Assembly (NCBI RefSeq): GCF_002294995.1 | Contig: NZ_NSGF01000022.1 | Span: 1-64,000, forward strand | Direction: 5' to 3' | Origin: Mesorhizobium sp. WSM3860 | GTDB lineage: Bacteria; Pseudomonadota; Alphaproteobacteria; Rhizobiales; Rhizobiaceae | Length of the DNA: 64,000 bases | Part shown: piece after piece, positions 1 through 9,451 of the stretch | Position numbering within the stretch: position 1 is the stretch's first letter | How the letters are laid out: the number at the start of each line of letters is the position of its first letter | The notes under the pieces: generated by a model | What the model was told of the DNA's origin: nothing | Seen by the model: only the letters and a program-made list of their open reading frames with translations | Database searches by the model: none | Made by a program: the position numbers and the translations under genes

Positions 1-265
1 AATCCTTCAGCATCAGCGGCGAAATCTCGCCGGTCCAGGCGCCTTCGTCGGCCCAATGCATGTTCTGGGCTCCGACCATGACGGACGTACCTTGAAGCAT
101 CGCCTTGACCTCGCGCGCCGCGGTGAAGGGCGGCATGACGAAGCGCTGGATGCGCGGGTCGCCTTGCGGGTCGGCAAGCAGCCCGCCGGCGAAGGCACGC
201 GCCTCGCCAAGCGTCTTGTTCATCTTCCAGCTTGTGCCGATCCAAACTTGCTGCGGGTGCGTCAT
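1..265 (-). CDS. eryH: Triosephosphate isomerase paralogue (TpiB/EryH), 3' end beyond window
   Basis: The minus-strand frame begins at ATG 265 and reads MTHPQQVWIGTSWKMNKT, the classic triosephosphate-isomerase N-terminus in which N and K of the WKMNK loop bind substrate. About 88 residues are visible before the window ends, continuing with the TPI-like strand VMVGAQNMHWADEGAWTGE. In Brucella and rhizobial erythritol loci a TPI paralogue (EryH/TpiB) works with EryC and EryI to turn the ketotetrose phosphate made by EryB into D-erythrose 4-phosphate. It lies 7 bp downstream of eryD in the same direction, so it is probably the next gene of the ery operon. The catalytic His and Glu are outside the window. 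A housekeeping tpiA is possible but the context favours the erythritol paralogue. Confidence 0.85.
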   Translation of the reverse strand, partial: MTHPQQVWIGTSWKMNKTLGEARAFAGGLLADPQGDPRIQRFVMPPFTAAREVKAMLQGTSVMVGAQNMHWADEGAWTGEISPLMLKD

Positions 266-272
266 GCTAAGG

Positions 273-1235
273 TCACCCGATTTCGCTCACGAGAGCCCTG
301 GCTGTCGCCTCGTCGGTGATGAGACCTTTCAACCGCGCGCTTTTGAGCACCGCGCGGACCGCCTCAACCTTTGTCGGACCGCCGGCGATGGCAATGATGC
401 GGCTATCCGCCGGCCCGTCCAGATCGACGGCGAGCGTGCGAGCGGTCAGCGTCGTTTCCAACACCCGGCCGCGCGCATCGAAAAAGTGGCCGAGCATTTC
501 GCCGACGCCGCCGACGGCAGTGATCTCGGCAATCTCACGCGGCTCGATCATGCCGGTCGCCACGAGCTGGGCGCCTGCATCAGCCGTGCCGATGCCGACG
601 AACTTCAGCGTTGCCCGATTCGACATCTCGAAGATTTCCCGCACGCCGCGCTGCGCCAGGAGCACTTCGCGGTCGTCCGCGGAATTGGCAAAAAATGGTA
701 CTGGCATCACGTAGGCCTGTGCGCCGGTCTTTTCGGCCAGTCGATGCATGACGTCGTGCGGATTGGCGGCATAGTTGCGCGTCAGGCCGCCGAGCAGCGA
801 GACGAAGCGGACGCCGGCGGCCTCAAAGCGCGGCAACTGATGCACCGCGGCGGCGAGCGTGCGGCCATGGCCGATGCCGATGACCCTGTCCTCGCCGCGC
901 TCCATCTCGCGACGCAGGAACCTGGCGCCCGCCAGTCCGAGCGCCCGCAACGGAAGACCATCCTCGCCAAGATCCGGCGCGACCTCGCAGAAGTCCAACC
1001 CGAAGCGATCGCAGAGCTGGTTCTCCAGCAATGCGCATTCGACGACCTCGCCGTCGATCGAGACTTTGACCGCGCCATCGGCCACAGCCCGCGCGATCAG
1101 GCGATGCGCCTTGACCGACGGCAGCCCAAGTCGCCTCGCTACCTCGGCCTGAGTAAGCCCGCCGGCGTAGTGCAACCAGGCGGCACGAATCGCGAGAGAC
1201 CCTTCAGGGTCCAGTTGACCTGGGCGTATTGACAT
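273..1235 (-). CDS. eryD: EryD, SorC/DeoR-type erythritol operon regulator
   Basis: This 320-residue protein has an N-terminal helix-turn-helix (about residues 20-55, containing AGGLTQAEVARRLGLPSVKAH) and a sugar-phosphate-binding SorC domain with GIGHGRTLAAAV and the late GGPTKVEAVRAVL segment. It is the size and layout of EryD, which in Brucella represses the ery operon and is relieved by erythritol. It sits directly after eryC (40 bp gap) and before the TPI paralogue, the order eryA-B-C-D-tpiB. The inverted repeat GTTAT-N7-ATAAC upstream of eryA (5470-5486) is a candidate target. The family call is firm; the effector is inferred from family and context. Confidence 0.88.
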   Translation of the reverse strand: MSIRPGQLDPEGSLAIRAAWLHYAGGLTQAEVARRLGLPSVKAHRLIARAVADGAVKVSIDGEVVECALLENQLCDRFGLDFCEVAPDLGEDGLPLRALGLAGARFLRREMERGEDRVIGIGHGRTLAAAVHQLPRFEAAGVRFVSLLGGLTRNYAANPHDVMHRLAEKTGAQAYVMPVPFFANSADDREVLLAQRGVREIFEMSNRATLKFVGIGTADAGAQLVATGMIEPREIAEITAVGGVGEMLGHFFDARGRVLETTLTARTLAVDLDGPADSRIIAIAGGPTKVEAVRAVLKSARLKGLITDEATARALVSEIG

Positions 1236-1275
1236 CTGCAGTCCTTAATCGCGCGTTTGGGCCATTCCCAGCCGG

Positions 1276-2208
1276 TCAGATCTTCAGGCTTTGCACGCCC
1301 GTGTCGATATGGCGAGCCCAGAAGGCTATGCTCTCGGCAATCTGCGGGATGACCTGCCGATCGTTCGGCTCCCGCTCCTTGAAACTCAACTCCAGGCAGA
1401 TCTCGTTGTCGACGGCGCCACCTTCGGCGAACGCCTTCAGCAGCGGCTCGGGATGGATGCGGCCCCTGGCGTTGAACTCGGCGGTGAAGGGGCGGTGCCC
1501 GCCCTTGTCCATCAGGCTTTGCTTGATGTGGATGATCGGCGACAGCTTCGGCACCGCGCGGGCCCAGGCATAAGGATCGTAGTCATCGGGATTGGCGCTG
1601 GTCACGTCGCCATGATCGATGTCGGCCATCATCCACATCGGCACCGCCATTTCGGCTTTGGTCAGCCTGTCCTGCAGCTTCAGGCATTCGGCGATCGTGT
1701 GGCCGAACTCGCGCCCGATGCTCATCGGCTCCCAGAAAACGTAACGCAACCCGGCTGCCTTGGCGTGCTCGGCCACCTCTGCCCAGCAGTCGACGGCGAT
1801 CCGGATCAGGTCCTCGCGCCGGGCCGGATCGTCATAATCCTTGAAGGAGAGGATGGCGAACTGGGTGCCGACGCAGACACCGCCGAGGTCGGCGGTGATG
1901 TCGGCGAACGTCTTGAACCAATCGACATAGTAGCGGCGCACGTCGCTGTCGGGATGGCCGAAATGATTGAGCCGGCCATAGGGCCCGGTCATGCCGCTTG
2001 TGACGCGCACGCCGGTGCGCCGCAGGGCCGCCCTCATCTGCCGAGTCCGGCGCCGGATCACCGGCGCCGGCCAGCTCGGATTGATGAACTCATGGGTCAG
2101 CTGCAGGTCGCGCAGCCTGAGGTGGCGCGCGACGGTCTCGACCAGGTCGTCCGCATCGGCGAAGCGGTTGACCAGCGGGTTGGTGTTCAGGGAAAGCGTC
2201 AGCGCCAT
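1276..2208 (-). CDS. eryC: EryC, tetrulose-phosphate isomerase/racemase (TIM-barrel)
   Basis: A 310-residue TIM-barrel protein of the AP-endonuclease-2/sugar-phosphate-isomerase superfamily, with metal-site type segments HEFINPSWPAP, FWEPMSIGREFGH, MADIDHGD and IIHIKQSL. EryC was first named a dehydrogenase, but Brucella work places it among the isomerases that carry the ketotetrose phosphate towards D-erythrose 4-phosphate; nothing like a nucleotide-binding fold is visible here, which agrees. The chosen start is ATG 2208, which shares one base with the eryB stop (TGATG), so translation is probably coupled. A longer frame upstream runs into eryB and is rejected. Confidence 0.85.
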   Translation of the reverse strand: MALTLSLNTNPLVNRFADADDLVETVARHLRLRDLQLTHEFINPSWPAPVIRRRTRQMRAALRRTGVRVTSGMTGPYGRLNHFGHPDSDVRRYYVDWFKTFADITADLGGVCVGTQFAILSFKDYDDPARREDLIRIAVDCWAEVAEHAKAAGLRYVFWEPMSIGREFGHTIAECLKLQDRLTKAEMAVPMWMMADIDHGDVTSANPDDYDPYAWARAVPKLSPIIHIKQSLMDKGGHRPFTAEFNARGRIHPEPLLKAFAEGGAVDNEICLELSFKEREPNDRQVIPQIAESIAFWARHIDTGVQSLKI

Positions 2209-3725
2209 CACGCAGCCTCGGCAATGCGCTCGGCGTCGAACCACATGGCGAAGGCGTCCCGTTCCGCTGCGGTGAGATGCAAGTGGTGCTTGGTGCGCCG
2301 AAGCAGGATGTCGTCAGGCGTGCGCGCCCATTCCCTGGCGACGAGATAGCGTACCTCCGCCTCGTAGAGCAGGCCGCCGTGATGGCGGCCAAGGCCATCG
2401 AGGCCGGCCGCGTCTTTGACGAGGTCCCTGGTGCGCGCGCCGTAGAGTCGTCCGTAGTGATGCACGAGATCGCGCGGCATCCACGGATAGGCTTCGCGCA
2501 GGCCGTTGGCGAAGGTCTCGTAGTCGGCATTGGGGATTTCGCCGCCGGGCAGCGGCGCCTTCTCGGTCCAGTCCTCGCCCATCCGCGGGAAAATATGCTT
2601 CAGCCGGTGCATGCCGCGCTCGGCCAATTCGCGGAAAGTGGTGATCTTGCCGCCGAATACGTTGAGCAGCGGCGCGCCGCCGGCCTCGTCGAGGTCGAAG
2701 ACGTAGTCACGTGTCACTGCGGATGGGTTGCCCTTGCCGTCGTCGAACAGCGGCCGCACGCCGGAGAAGGAGTGCAGCACGTCCTGGCGCCGCAGCTTCT
2801 CCTTGAAGTAGCGGTTCACCGCTGCAAGCAGGTAGTCGATCTCGGCCTCGTCGGCCCTGACGTCCTCGGCGCGGCCGTCATAGGCGACGTCGGTGGTTCC
2901 GATCAGCGCCATGTCCCCTTCATAGGGGTTGATGAAGATGACGCGTTTGTCGTGGTTCTGCACCAGATAGGCATTCGCGCCCTGCCAGAATTTCGGCACG
3001 ATGATATGACTGCCTTTGACCAGCCGCACGTTGCGCGATGAGTTCGATCCCGCGACACGTCCAATGACATCCGAAACCCACGGGCCGGCGGCATTGACGA
3101 GGCAGCGGGCGCGAAAGACGCGCGTTTGCCCGGTCATCGCGTTTCTCGTCGTCACCGTCCAGGCGCCATTCTCGCGGCGGGCGGAGATCGCAGGTGAGCG
3201 GGTGAGCACCTCGGCGCCGCGTTCGGCGGCGCCGAGCGCGTTGAGCACCACCAGCCGCGCATCATCCACCCAGCAGTCGGAATATTCGAAGCCGCGCCTA
3301 TATTGGTCAAGCAACGGCGTTCCTTCCGGATCGCGCTCGAGGTCGAGGGTGCGCGTGCCCGGCAGCGTCTTTCGGCCGCCCAGATGGTCGTAGAGGAACA
3401 AGCCGAACCGTACCAGCCAGGCCGGCCGGTCCTGCGGGCTGTGGGGCAGCACGAAGCGCATCGGCCAGATGATATGGGGCGCTGCCTTGAGCAGAACCTC
3501 GCGCTCGATCAGGGCCTCGCGCACCAGCCGGAACTCGTAATATTCGAGATAGCGCAGGCCGCCATGCACCAGCTTGCCGGAGCGCGAGGACGTGCCCTCA
3601 GCAAGGTCGTCCTTTTCGCACAGCACCACCGACAGGCCACGGCCAGCCGCGTCCCGGGCGATGCCGGCTCCGTTGATGCCGCCGCCGATGACGAAGAGGT
3701 CGACCGTTTTCGGCTCAAGCCCCAT
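2208..3725 (-). CDS. eryB: EryB, FAD-dependent erythritol-phosphate dehydrogenase (GlpD family)
   Basis: A 505-residue GlpD-family flavoprotein. The dinucleotide fold is at residues 8-35 (DLFVIGGGINGAGIARDAAG), followed by the GlpD marks TSSRSGKLVHGGLRYLEYYE and, later, LVKGSHIIVPKF and FSGVRPLFDDG. In the erythritol pathway this enzyme oxidises L-erythritol 4-phosphate to the ketotetrose phosphate, passing electrons to the respiratory chain. ATG 3725 is preceded by a GGAG-like site and lies inside the 3' end of eryA (11 bp overlap). Simple glycerol-3-phosphate dehydrogenase is the alternative, but placement between eryA and eryC makes EryB much more likely. Confidence 0.9.
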   Translation of the reverse strand: MGLEPKTVDLFVIGGGINGAGIARDAAGRGLSVVLCEKDDLAEGTSSRSGKLVHGGLRYLEYYEFRLVREALIEREVLLKAAPHIIWPMRFVLPHSPQDRPAWLVRFGLFLYDHLGGRKTLPGTRTLDLERDPEGTPLLDQYRRGFEYSDCWVDDARLVVLNALGAAERGAEVLTRSPAISARRENGAWTVTTRNAMTGQTRVFRARCLVNAAGPWVSDVIGRVAGSNSSRNVRLVKGSHIIVPKFWQGANAYLVQNHDKRVIFINPYEGDMALIGTTDVAYDGRAEDVRADEAEIDYLLAAVNRYFKEKLRRQDVLHSFSGVRPLFDDGKGNPSAVTRDYVFDLDEAGGAPLLNVFGGKITTFRELAERGMHRLKHIFPRMGEDWTEKAPLPGGEIPNADYETFANGLREAYPWMPRDLVHHYGRLYGARTRDLVKDAAGLDGLGRHHGGLLYEAEVRYLVAREWARTPDDILLRRTKHHLHLTAAERDAFAMWFDAERIAEAA

Positions 3726-5346
3726 CGCGTGCTCCTTCAGGCGTCTCGACGGAACCGCCCGCCGTGGCGCGGCGCTGGGCGGCCAAGGCGTCCCAGGCCG
3801 GCCCAAGGGCACGGCGGGCCGTGCCGAATGCCGGAAAAAGCCCGTCATAGACGCCGATCAGCGCCGGATCGGGCGCTTCGGCGGGCCCAAGCAGCGGCGT
3901 GACCCAATCGGCGATACAGGCGCCCATGTCGGAATAGGCGCCGATGGCGACCGCCGCCATCATCGCGCAGCCGGCAGCACCCGCCTCCTCGCGCGAAGAG
4001 ACGCGCACCGGCGCGTGAACTGCCGCCGACAGGATGCTGCGCAATCCCTGCGAGCGGGCCGCGCCGCCCGAAAGCCGCAGCTCCGACGGCAGGTCGCCCA
4101 TCGCCGCGTAGCAGTCGCGCATGGCGAGGCCCAGCCCCTCGACGACGGCACGGACGAGGCTCGGGTAGCGATGGTTTACGGACAGGCCGACGAAGCCGGC
4201 GCGGGCGTTGGCGTTGACGAACGGCCCGCGCTCACCAGCTTCCGAAATATAGGGGTGATAGACGATCTGGCCGGGCTGGCTGTCGCCGAGCCAGCGATCG
4301 ATGCGGGCGACCAGATCGCGGTGACCGGTCTCGTGCCGGAATTCCTTCAGCACATCCGCGGCGAGACCGAGGACCCAGTCGATGTTGAGCGTGGTCGCCA
4401 TATTAGACTGGACCTGCGTCACCAGGTCCGGAACCGGCAGGGTGATGACGTAGCCCGAGCCCTCCTTGTTGAGGTGCACGGCTCCGGTCGGCACCGCCCG
4501 CATGTGGACGCCGGTCGAGCCGACGATGGAGCAGGCGACGTCGCCCTCACCGCCCCAGACCCCGGCGCCGAGCGCGGTCATGACCATGTCGACATAGCCG
4601 AGACAGACAGGAGTGCCCGCTTTCAGACCTGTCTCGGCCGCCGCCGCGGCGGTAAGCGGAGAGGTCACCTTCGTGCCGTCGATGATCTCGGGCAAGAGCT
4701 TGCGCCGTCGGGAGAGGCCGAGCGCCTCGATAACGGTGTCGTCGTAGTGGCGAGTGCGGAAATTGCCGAAGGTGAAGCTTGATTCCGACGGGTCGGTGGC
4801 GCGCACGCCGGTCAAGTTCAGATAGAGCCAGTCCTTGCAGTGCAACGCCACTTCGGCATGGTCGAGAAGCTCGGGGGCGTGGCGGTCCATATGAGCCATC
4901 TGACTGCCCTGCTGGCAGGTGTTGAGCCCGGTTCCCGTCGCCTCGAAACGGGCGCGGCTGAGCGGGCCGGCGGCCAGGCGCTCGACGGTGGGCGCCGCGC
5001 GGGCATCGAGCCACAGCCATGCGTCGGCGACCGGCTTGTCTTGCCGACCGACGAGCCAGGTGCCGTCGCCCTGCGCGGTCACCGCAAGCGCCGCGGCACG
5101 CGCCGCCAGGTTTTCAACCTTGTCGCCGAGCCCTCGAAGCGCCGCGACGCAGTCGCGCCAGGTCTGGGCGAGCGACTGTGTCGCCGAACCGTCGGCGCCG
5201 GACGCGTACAGGTTCGGAACCGAAGCAGACGCAATCTGCCGGCCGTTCAACTCGAAGGCGACCGCCTTGATGACCGACGTACCGGAATCGATACCTATGA
5301 TGACGTCAGCGGCGGCCACGGGTCTCTGCACGTCCGATGCGACCAT
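3715..5346 (-). CDS. eryA: EryA, erythritol kinase (FGGY family)
   Basis: A 543-residue FGGY kinase. The N-terminus IIGIDSGTSVIKAVAFEL is the phosphate-binding loop, and the segments GTGLNTCQQGSQMAHMD, FTFGNFRTRHYDD and YHPYISEAGERGPFVNANAR match my memory of Brucella EryA very closely. It phosphorylates erythritol as the first pathway step. It is the first gene of the minus-strand eryA-B-C-D-tpiB run. The start is slightly uncertain: ATG 5346 has its best ribosome site (GGAGGAG near 5375-5381) about 27 bases away, so translation could begin elsewhere nearby. Confidence 0.92.
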   Translation of the reverse strand: MVASDVQRPVAAADVIIGIDSGTSVIKAVAFELNGRQIASASVPNLYASGADGSATQSLAQTWRDCVAALRGLGDKVENLAARAAALAVTAQGDGTWLVGRQDKPVADAWLWLDARAAPTVERLAAGPLSRARFEATGTGLNTCQQGSQMAHMDRHAPELLDHAEVALHCKDWLYLNLTGVRATDPSESSFTFGNFRTRHYDDTVIEALGLSRRRKLLPEIIDGTKVTSPLTAAAAAETGLKAGTPVCLGYVDMVMTALGAGVWGGEGDVACSIVGSTGVHMRAVPTGAVHLNKEGSGYVITLPVPDLVTQVQSNMATTLNIDWVLGLAADVLKEFRHETGHRDLVARIDRWLGDSQPGQIVYHPYISEAGERGPFVNANARAGFVGLSVNHRYPSLVRAVVEGLGLAMRDCYAAMGDLPSELRLSGGAARSQGLRSILSAAVHAPVRVSSREEAGAAGCAMMAAVAIGAYSDMGACIADWVTPLLGPAEAPDPALIGVYDGLFPAFGTARRALGPAWDALAAQRRATAGGSVETPEGARDGA

Positions 5347-6070
5347 GCCTGGATCGGCAACAGGGCAATGTCGGTCTCCTCCTGATTTCCCGCCTGGATC
5401 CCGTGAACGGGTGGCGGCGAAAGATACGGTTGCGCACTCCTCCAAAACGGCTTGCGCAATTCATACTAAGTTATCATGGAAATAACACAATGTGTGATTT
5501 TTTTTGCAGACATCGAAAATTTTTTCAGTTACGCTGTTGTCAGTCAGGAGGAACTCTAAGATCGTCTCCCGTCGTCTTCAGCAGGCAGGCGGGAAGGCGG
5601 ACAAACAGGCGAACGGACGCTTCAGGCTTGTTTCAGCTTGCGGTGCAGCACAGCACGGCAGGTATAATTCATCGGAATCAATCGCTTACCGCCGATAACT
5701 CGCTCCCGCGGCATTGCTATGCCGTGTCTGCGAGATGGATAATCTCGAGATCGCTATTGCGGCAATCGACAGTAAAAGGCCATTCCGGGAGATGCCGTCT
5801 TGAACATCGCATGGCTGGAACCTCTGTTCACAATTCGCACTGAAGCGGAATTCCAATCTAACATGCTTGACGCAAAAGATAACATTAACATAACATAATT
5901 CTGACAGATGGGCGTGGAGGAAGACGCTGCGTCGCCGGCCAAGGGTGGAGAAAATCGATGCAAGCAAGCGACCGTTTTATGCACCATCCGGCCGCAGGCG
6001 TGCCTGGTGGATGCGCAACGCTTCCGCATCGGCCTCTGCCCGCCCCGTTCCATCGCCGGCAAGGCTCTAA
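5347..6070. promoter_or_regulatory. Divergent control region between eryA and the ABC importer operon
   Basis: This 724-bp AT-richer stretch lies between divergent operons and has no convincing gene. It holds GTTAT-CATGGAA-ATAAC (5470-5486) followed by CACA-ATG-TGTG (5486-5496), close upstream of eryA and suitable as an EryD operator. Nearer the importer are four copies of TAACAT at 5859, 5880, 5886 and 5891, the last three adjoining or overlapping. The same hexamer clusters before the second kinase gene (11393-11439), suggesting a shared DeoR-type regulator. Promoter elements were not assigned. Confidence 0.55.
5859..5896 (+). promoter_or_regulatory. TAACAT cluster, candidate DeoR-family operator
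   Basis: Four TAACAT hexamers begin at 5859, 5880, 5886 and 5891, about 175 bp before the DUF2291/ABC operon. DeoR-family repressors of sugar operons often bind arrays of short AT-rich direct repeats. The only other dense cluster I noticed is at 11393-11439, before the polyol kinase. The role as operator is inference. Confidence 0.4.
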
Positions 6071-6730
6071 ATGATGAACGCCATGTCGCGCCCGACGCCG
6101 AAGGCTCCCGCCGCGCCGCGCCGCGGTATGACGATCGCGATCGGTGTTGGCGTCGTGGTCCTTGCCGCGATCGCCCTCGACACGAAGGTGGTGCGGATCG
6201 GATCGTCCGCCGACGTCAGCCAGGAGGCGTTTTCGCCCGGCCGTTTCGGCGAGAAGGAGTTCCCGCGCATCCAGGCCTTCGTAGTCGAGCACGCCGTCAA
6301 CGCCGCTACCTTCGGGCCGGCGGTCATGGCCGACAAGAACGCCGCCGCCAAACAGTACGGAACCGCCTCGTCGACCGGCGCGATCATCCCGATCAGGCTG
6401 ACGGCGGTGGCGGGCGAAGCGAAGTCCGGCGTCTATGAACTCAAGGCCGACGGCGTGCCGGCCGACATCCATGTGCGTGTGCAGACCGGGCCGGCCATCA
6501 ACGGCACCGATATTCGCGATGCGACGGGCGACATCGTCTTCGGCAAGTTCAAGAACCAGATCGAATTCCAGGACGCCGGCTCCGGGATCAACCGCGCCAT
6601 GAAAAAGGCGACACTCGACGGTATCGACACCGCCAGCCTGTCCGGCAAGACGCTGGAGATCTTTGGCGTTTTCCGCCTCATCAACCCGAAGAACTGGCTG
6701 ATCACGCCGGTGAAGATCACCGTCAAATGA
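6071..6730 (+). CDS. DUF2291 membrane-anchored protein of the erythritol/polyol ABC importer
   Basis: A 219-residue protein with one N-terminal hydrophobic helix (about residues 20-40, MTIAIGVGVVVLAAIALDT) and a soluble remainder ending in FGVFRLINPKNWLITPVKIT, typical of DUF2291. Genes of this family sit at the head of sugar ABC operons in rhizobia, including an erythritol transporter of R. leguminosarum, but no function is established to my knowledge. Its stop overlaps the ATPase start (ATGA at 6727-6730), so it is translationally coupled to the transporter. ATG 6074 is an equally good start. It may be an accessory envelope component of the importer. Confidence 0.75.
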   Translation: MMNAMSRPTPKAPAAPRRGMTIAIGVGVVVLAAIALDTKVVRIGSSADVSQEAFSPGRFGEKEFPRIQAFVVEHAVNAATFGPAVMADKNAAAKQYGTASSTGAIIPIRLTAVAGEAKSGVYELKADGVPADIHVRVQTGPAINGTDIRDATGDIVFGKFKNQIEFQDAGSGINRAMKKATLDGIDTASLSGKTLEIFGVFRLINPKNWLITPVKITVK

Positions 6731-8265
6731 GCGACGCTGCGACCTCCCGGCCGGCCGGCGAAGTGGTTTTGGCGGCGCGCAACATCGCCAAGTCCTATAA
6801 CGGCGTGAAGGCATTGAAGGGTGTCAATTTCGACATCCACCGCGGCCAGGTGACAACGCTATTCGGCGAGAACGGCGCCGGCAAGTCGACGCTGATGAAG
6901 ATCCTCTCCGGCGTGGCGCAGCCGACCTCCGGCGAGATCGTTCTCGACGGCCAGCCCATCGTGTTTTCCTCCTCCACCGACGCGCGAAACCACGGCATCT
7001 CGATCATTCATCAGGAACTCAGCCTCGCGCCCAATCTATCGGTTCGCGACAACATCTTTATGGGGCGCGAGATCACCGGCCCGACCGGCGTCGACTACGC
7101 GGAGGAGGAACGCCAGGTCCGCAGGCTGCTGGCGGAGCTCGAGGAGGACATCGATCCGCTCACCCCTGTCGAGGAACTGCGCCTCGGACAGCAGCAGATC
7201 GTCGAGATCGCACGGGCGCTTTCGGTCGACAGCCGGATCCTCATCATGGACGAGCCGACATCGGCGCTTTCGGCCACCGAGGTCGAGGTGCTTTTCAGCG
7301 TGATCCGCGACCTTACCGCCAAAGGCGTGTCGATCGTCTACATTTCGCACCATCTGGAGGAGGCCCTGCAGATCACCGATCATGCCGTGGTGCTGCGGGA
7401 CGGCAATATGACCGCCTACGCGCCGCGCGCCGATATCGATCTTGAATGGATCGTGCGCAACATGGTCGGCGAGAACTATGATCTGGGCAGTCCGCCGACC
7501 GGCCATGATTTCGGTCCCATCATGCTCTCGGTCCGCGACCTGACCGTGCCGGATCCGGCCGGCGGCGGCTACAACGTCGTCGACCGCATGTCGCTCGATG
7601 TCAGAGCCGGCGAGATCGTCTGCATCTATGGCCTGATGGGAGCCGGCAGGACGGAACTGCTCGAGACCGTCGCCGGCAAACTGAGCGCGACGTCCGGCGA
7701 GATCGCGCTCGAGGGCAAAGAGATTTCCCATCTCGCCATTGGCGAGCGCATCGCCCGCGGCCTTGCGCTCGTGCCCGAGGATCGCCAGCGCTACGGGCTC
7801 GTTCAGACGATGTCGGTCGGGCAGAATCTTTCGCTCGCCTCGATCAGGGAGTTCACGCGCGGGGTCTTCACATCCCTCAGGCTCGAGCGGGCATTGATCC
7901 AGAAATCAATCAGGAACGTGACCGTGAAGACCGACGGACCTGACGTGGCGATCGGGTCGCTGTCCGGCGGCAACCAGCAGAAGGTGGTCATCGGCAAGAT
8001 GCTCGCCACCGATCCCAAGGTCATTCTGCTGGATGAACCAAGCCGCGGCATCGACATCGGCGCCAAGGCCGAGGTGTTCCGGATCCTGGCTCACCACGCG
8101 GCGGCTGGGCAGGCCGTCGTCTTCACGACATCGGAAGTCAACGAATGCCTGTCGATCGCCCACCGCATCATCATCATGCGGCGGGGGCGGATCTCTGCCG
8201 AGTTCACTTCGGACATCACCAAGGAAAAGATCATGGCCGCCTCGGGCGAGGCCGTGGCGGCCTGA
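6727..8265 (+). CDS. Sugar ABC importer ATP-binding protein, two NBDs (EryE-like)
   Basis: A 512-residue duplicated ATPase of the RbsA/MglA type. The first domain has a canonical Walker A (GENGAGKST), an unusual signature region (LRLGQQQIVEIARAL) and Walker B ILIMDEPTSAL; the second has the degenerate Walker A normal for this class (GLMGAGRTE), LSGGNQQK and VILLDEPSRGIDIG. It would energise the permease encoded next. Divergence from eryA and a DUF2291 partner suggest erythritol or a related polyol as substrate; that is inferred from context. Confidence 0.88.
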   Translation: MSDAATSRPAGEVVLAARNIAKSYNGVKALKGVNFDIHRGQVTTLFGENGAGKSTLMKILSGVAQPTSGEIVLDGQPIVFSSSTDARNHGISIIHQELSLAPNLSVRDNIFMGREITGPTGVDYAEEERQVRRLLAELEEDIDPLTPVEELRLGQQQIVEIARALSVDSRILIMDEPTSALSATEVEVLFSVIRDLTAKGVSIVYISHHLEEALQITDHAVVLRDGNMTAYAPRADIDLEWIVRNMVGENYDLGSPPTGHDFGPIMLSVRDLTVPDPAGGGYNVVDRMSLDVRAGEIVCIYGLMGAGRTELLETVAGKLSATSGEIALEGKEISHLAIGERIARGLALVPEDRQRYGLVQTMSVGQNLSLASIREFTRGVFTSLRLERALIQKSIRNVTVKTDGPDVAIGSLSGGNQQKVVIGKMLATDPKVILLDEPSRGIDIGAKAEVFRILAHHAAAGQAVVFTTSEVNECLSIAHRIIIMRRGRISAEFTSDITKEKIMAASGEAVAA

Positions 8266-8285
8266 GCGGAGCACGCGAAAGAACA

Positions 8286-9338
8286 ATGACGCAATCGAGC
8301 GCCAACGGCATCTCTTCCCCGGCCGCAGCCGCGAGGGGGACAACCAGTCCCATCAAGCTCTTGCTGAAAGGGCGCGCCTTCTTCGCCCTGATCGCCATCA
8401 TCATCGTCTTTTCGTTCCTGTCGCCGAACTACCTCACCGTCTCAAATGTGCTGATCATGTCCTCGCACGTCGCCATCTACGGCATACTCGCGATCGGCAT
8501 GCTGGTGGTCATACTGAGCGGCGGCATCGACCTCTCGGTCGGCTCGATCCTGGCGCTCTGCGGCGTCATCGCCGGCGCGCTCATGCAGGGCGTGGAGTTG
8601 AAACCGCTCGGCGTCATCCTTTTTCCGCCCGTTTGGGCGGTGGTCGTGCTGACCTGCGCGCTCGGCGCCTTGCTGGGCGCGCTCAACGGCATCCTCATCG
8701 CCTTGTTCCGAGTGCCAGCCTTCGTCACCACCCTCGGCGTCATGTACATGGCGCGCGGCATCGCGCTGCTGATGACCAACGGCCTCACATACAACAATCT
8801 CGCCGGCCGGCCGGACCTTGGCAACACCGGCTTCGACTGGCTGGGCTTCAACCGGCTCTTCGGGGTGCCGATCAGCGTGCTGGTGCTGGCGGCCCTCGCC
8901 GTGCTGACCGGACTGATGCTCAGCCGCTCCTCCTTCGGTCGTTGGCTGTATGCTTCAGGCGGCAACGAGAACGCAGCCGACCTGTCGGGCGTGCCAGTCA
9001 AGCGGGTCAAGATCACGGTGTACACGCTTTCCGGCATCCTGTCGGCCATCGCCGGCCTGGTGCTCTCTTCGCAGTTGACGTCGGCAGGACCAACCGCCGG
9101 CACGACCTACGAGCTGACCGCGATCGCGGCCGTGGTCATCGGTGGCGCCGCGCTGACCGGCGGCCGCGGTACCGTGCGAGGCACCATGCTCGGCGCCTTC
9201 GTCATCGGCTTTCTTTCGGACGGCCTCGTCATCATCGGCGTGTCCTCCTACTGGCAGACCGTCTTCACCGGCGCCGTCATCGTGCTCGCCGTGCTCATGA
9301 ACACCATCCAATACGGGGCCCGCGGCATCCGACAGTGA
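8286..9338 (+). CDS. Sugar/polyol ABC importer permease (EryF-like)
   Basis: A 350-residue, strongly hydrophobic protein of the RbsC/AraH family with about 8-10 membrane segments, including GILAIGMLVVILSGGIDLSVGS, the characteristic family loop, and a later GGRGTVRGTMLGAF loop that contacts the ATPase. ATG 8286 follows the ATPase stop by 20 bp. It forms the membrane channel with the flanking ATPase and binding protein. Substrate assignment rests on the ery neighbourhood. Confidence 0.88.
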   Translation: MTQSSANGISSPAAAARGTTSPIKLLLKGRAFFALIAIIIVFSFLSPNYLTVSNVLIMSSHVAIYGILAIGMLVVILSGGIDLSVGSILALCGVIAGALMQGVELKPLGVILFPPVWAVVVLTCALGALLGALNGILIALFRVPAFVTTLGVMYMARGIALLMTNGLTYNNLAGRPDLGNTGFDWLGFNRLFGVPISVLVLAALAVLTGLMLSRSSFGRWLYASGGNENAADLSGVPVKRVKITVYTLSGILSAIAGLVLSSQLTSAGPTAGTTYELTAIAAVVIGGAALTGGRGTVRGTMLGAFVIGFLSDGLVIIGVSSYWQTVFTGAVIVLAVLMNTIQYGARGIRQ

Positions 9339-9451
9339 CGCCGCGCCTCGCCAAAAGCTTCTCCGGACGCAAGGAGATCGACCGGAAAGAAGGCCGAGAA
9401 AATCGGCAAACCGCAATTGCAACCGCAAACTGTAAGAAGGGAGTGAGAGAA

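Noticed and set aside
105..1232. Long plus-strand frame opposite eryD
   Set aside because: EryD on the minus strand has clear HTH and SorC domains; the plus frame has no recognisable domain.
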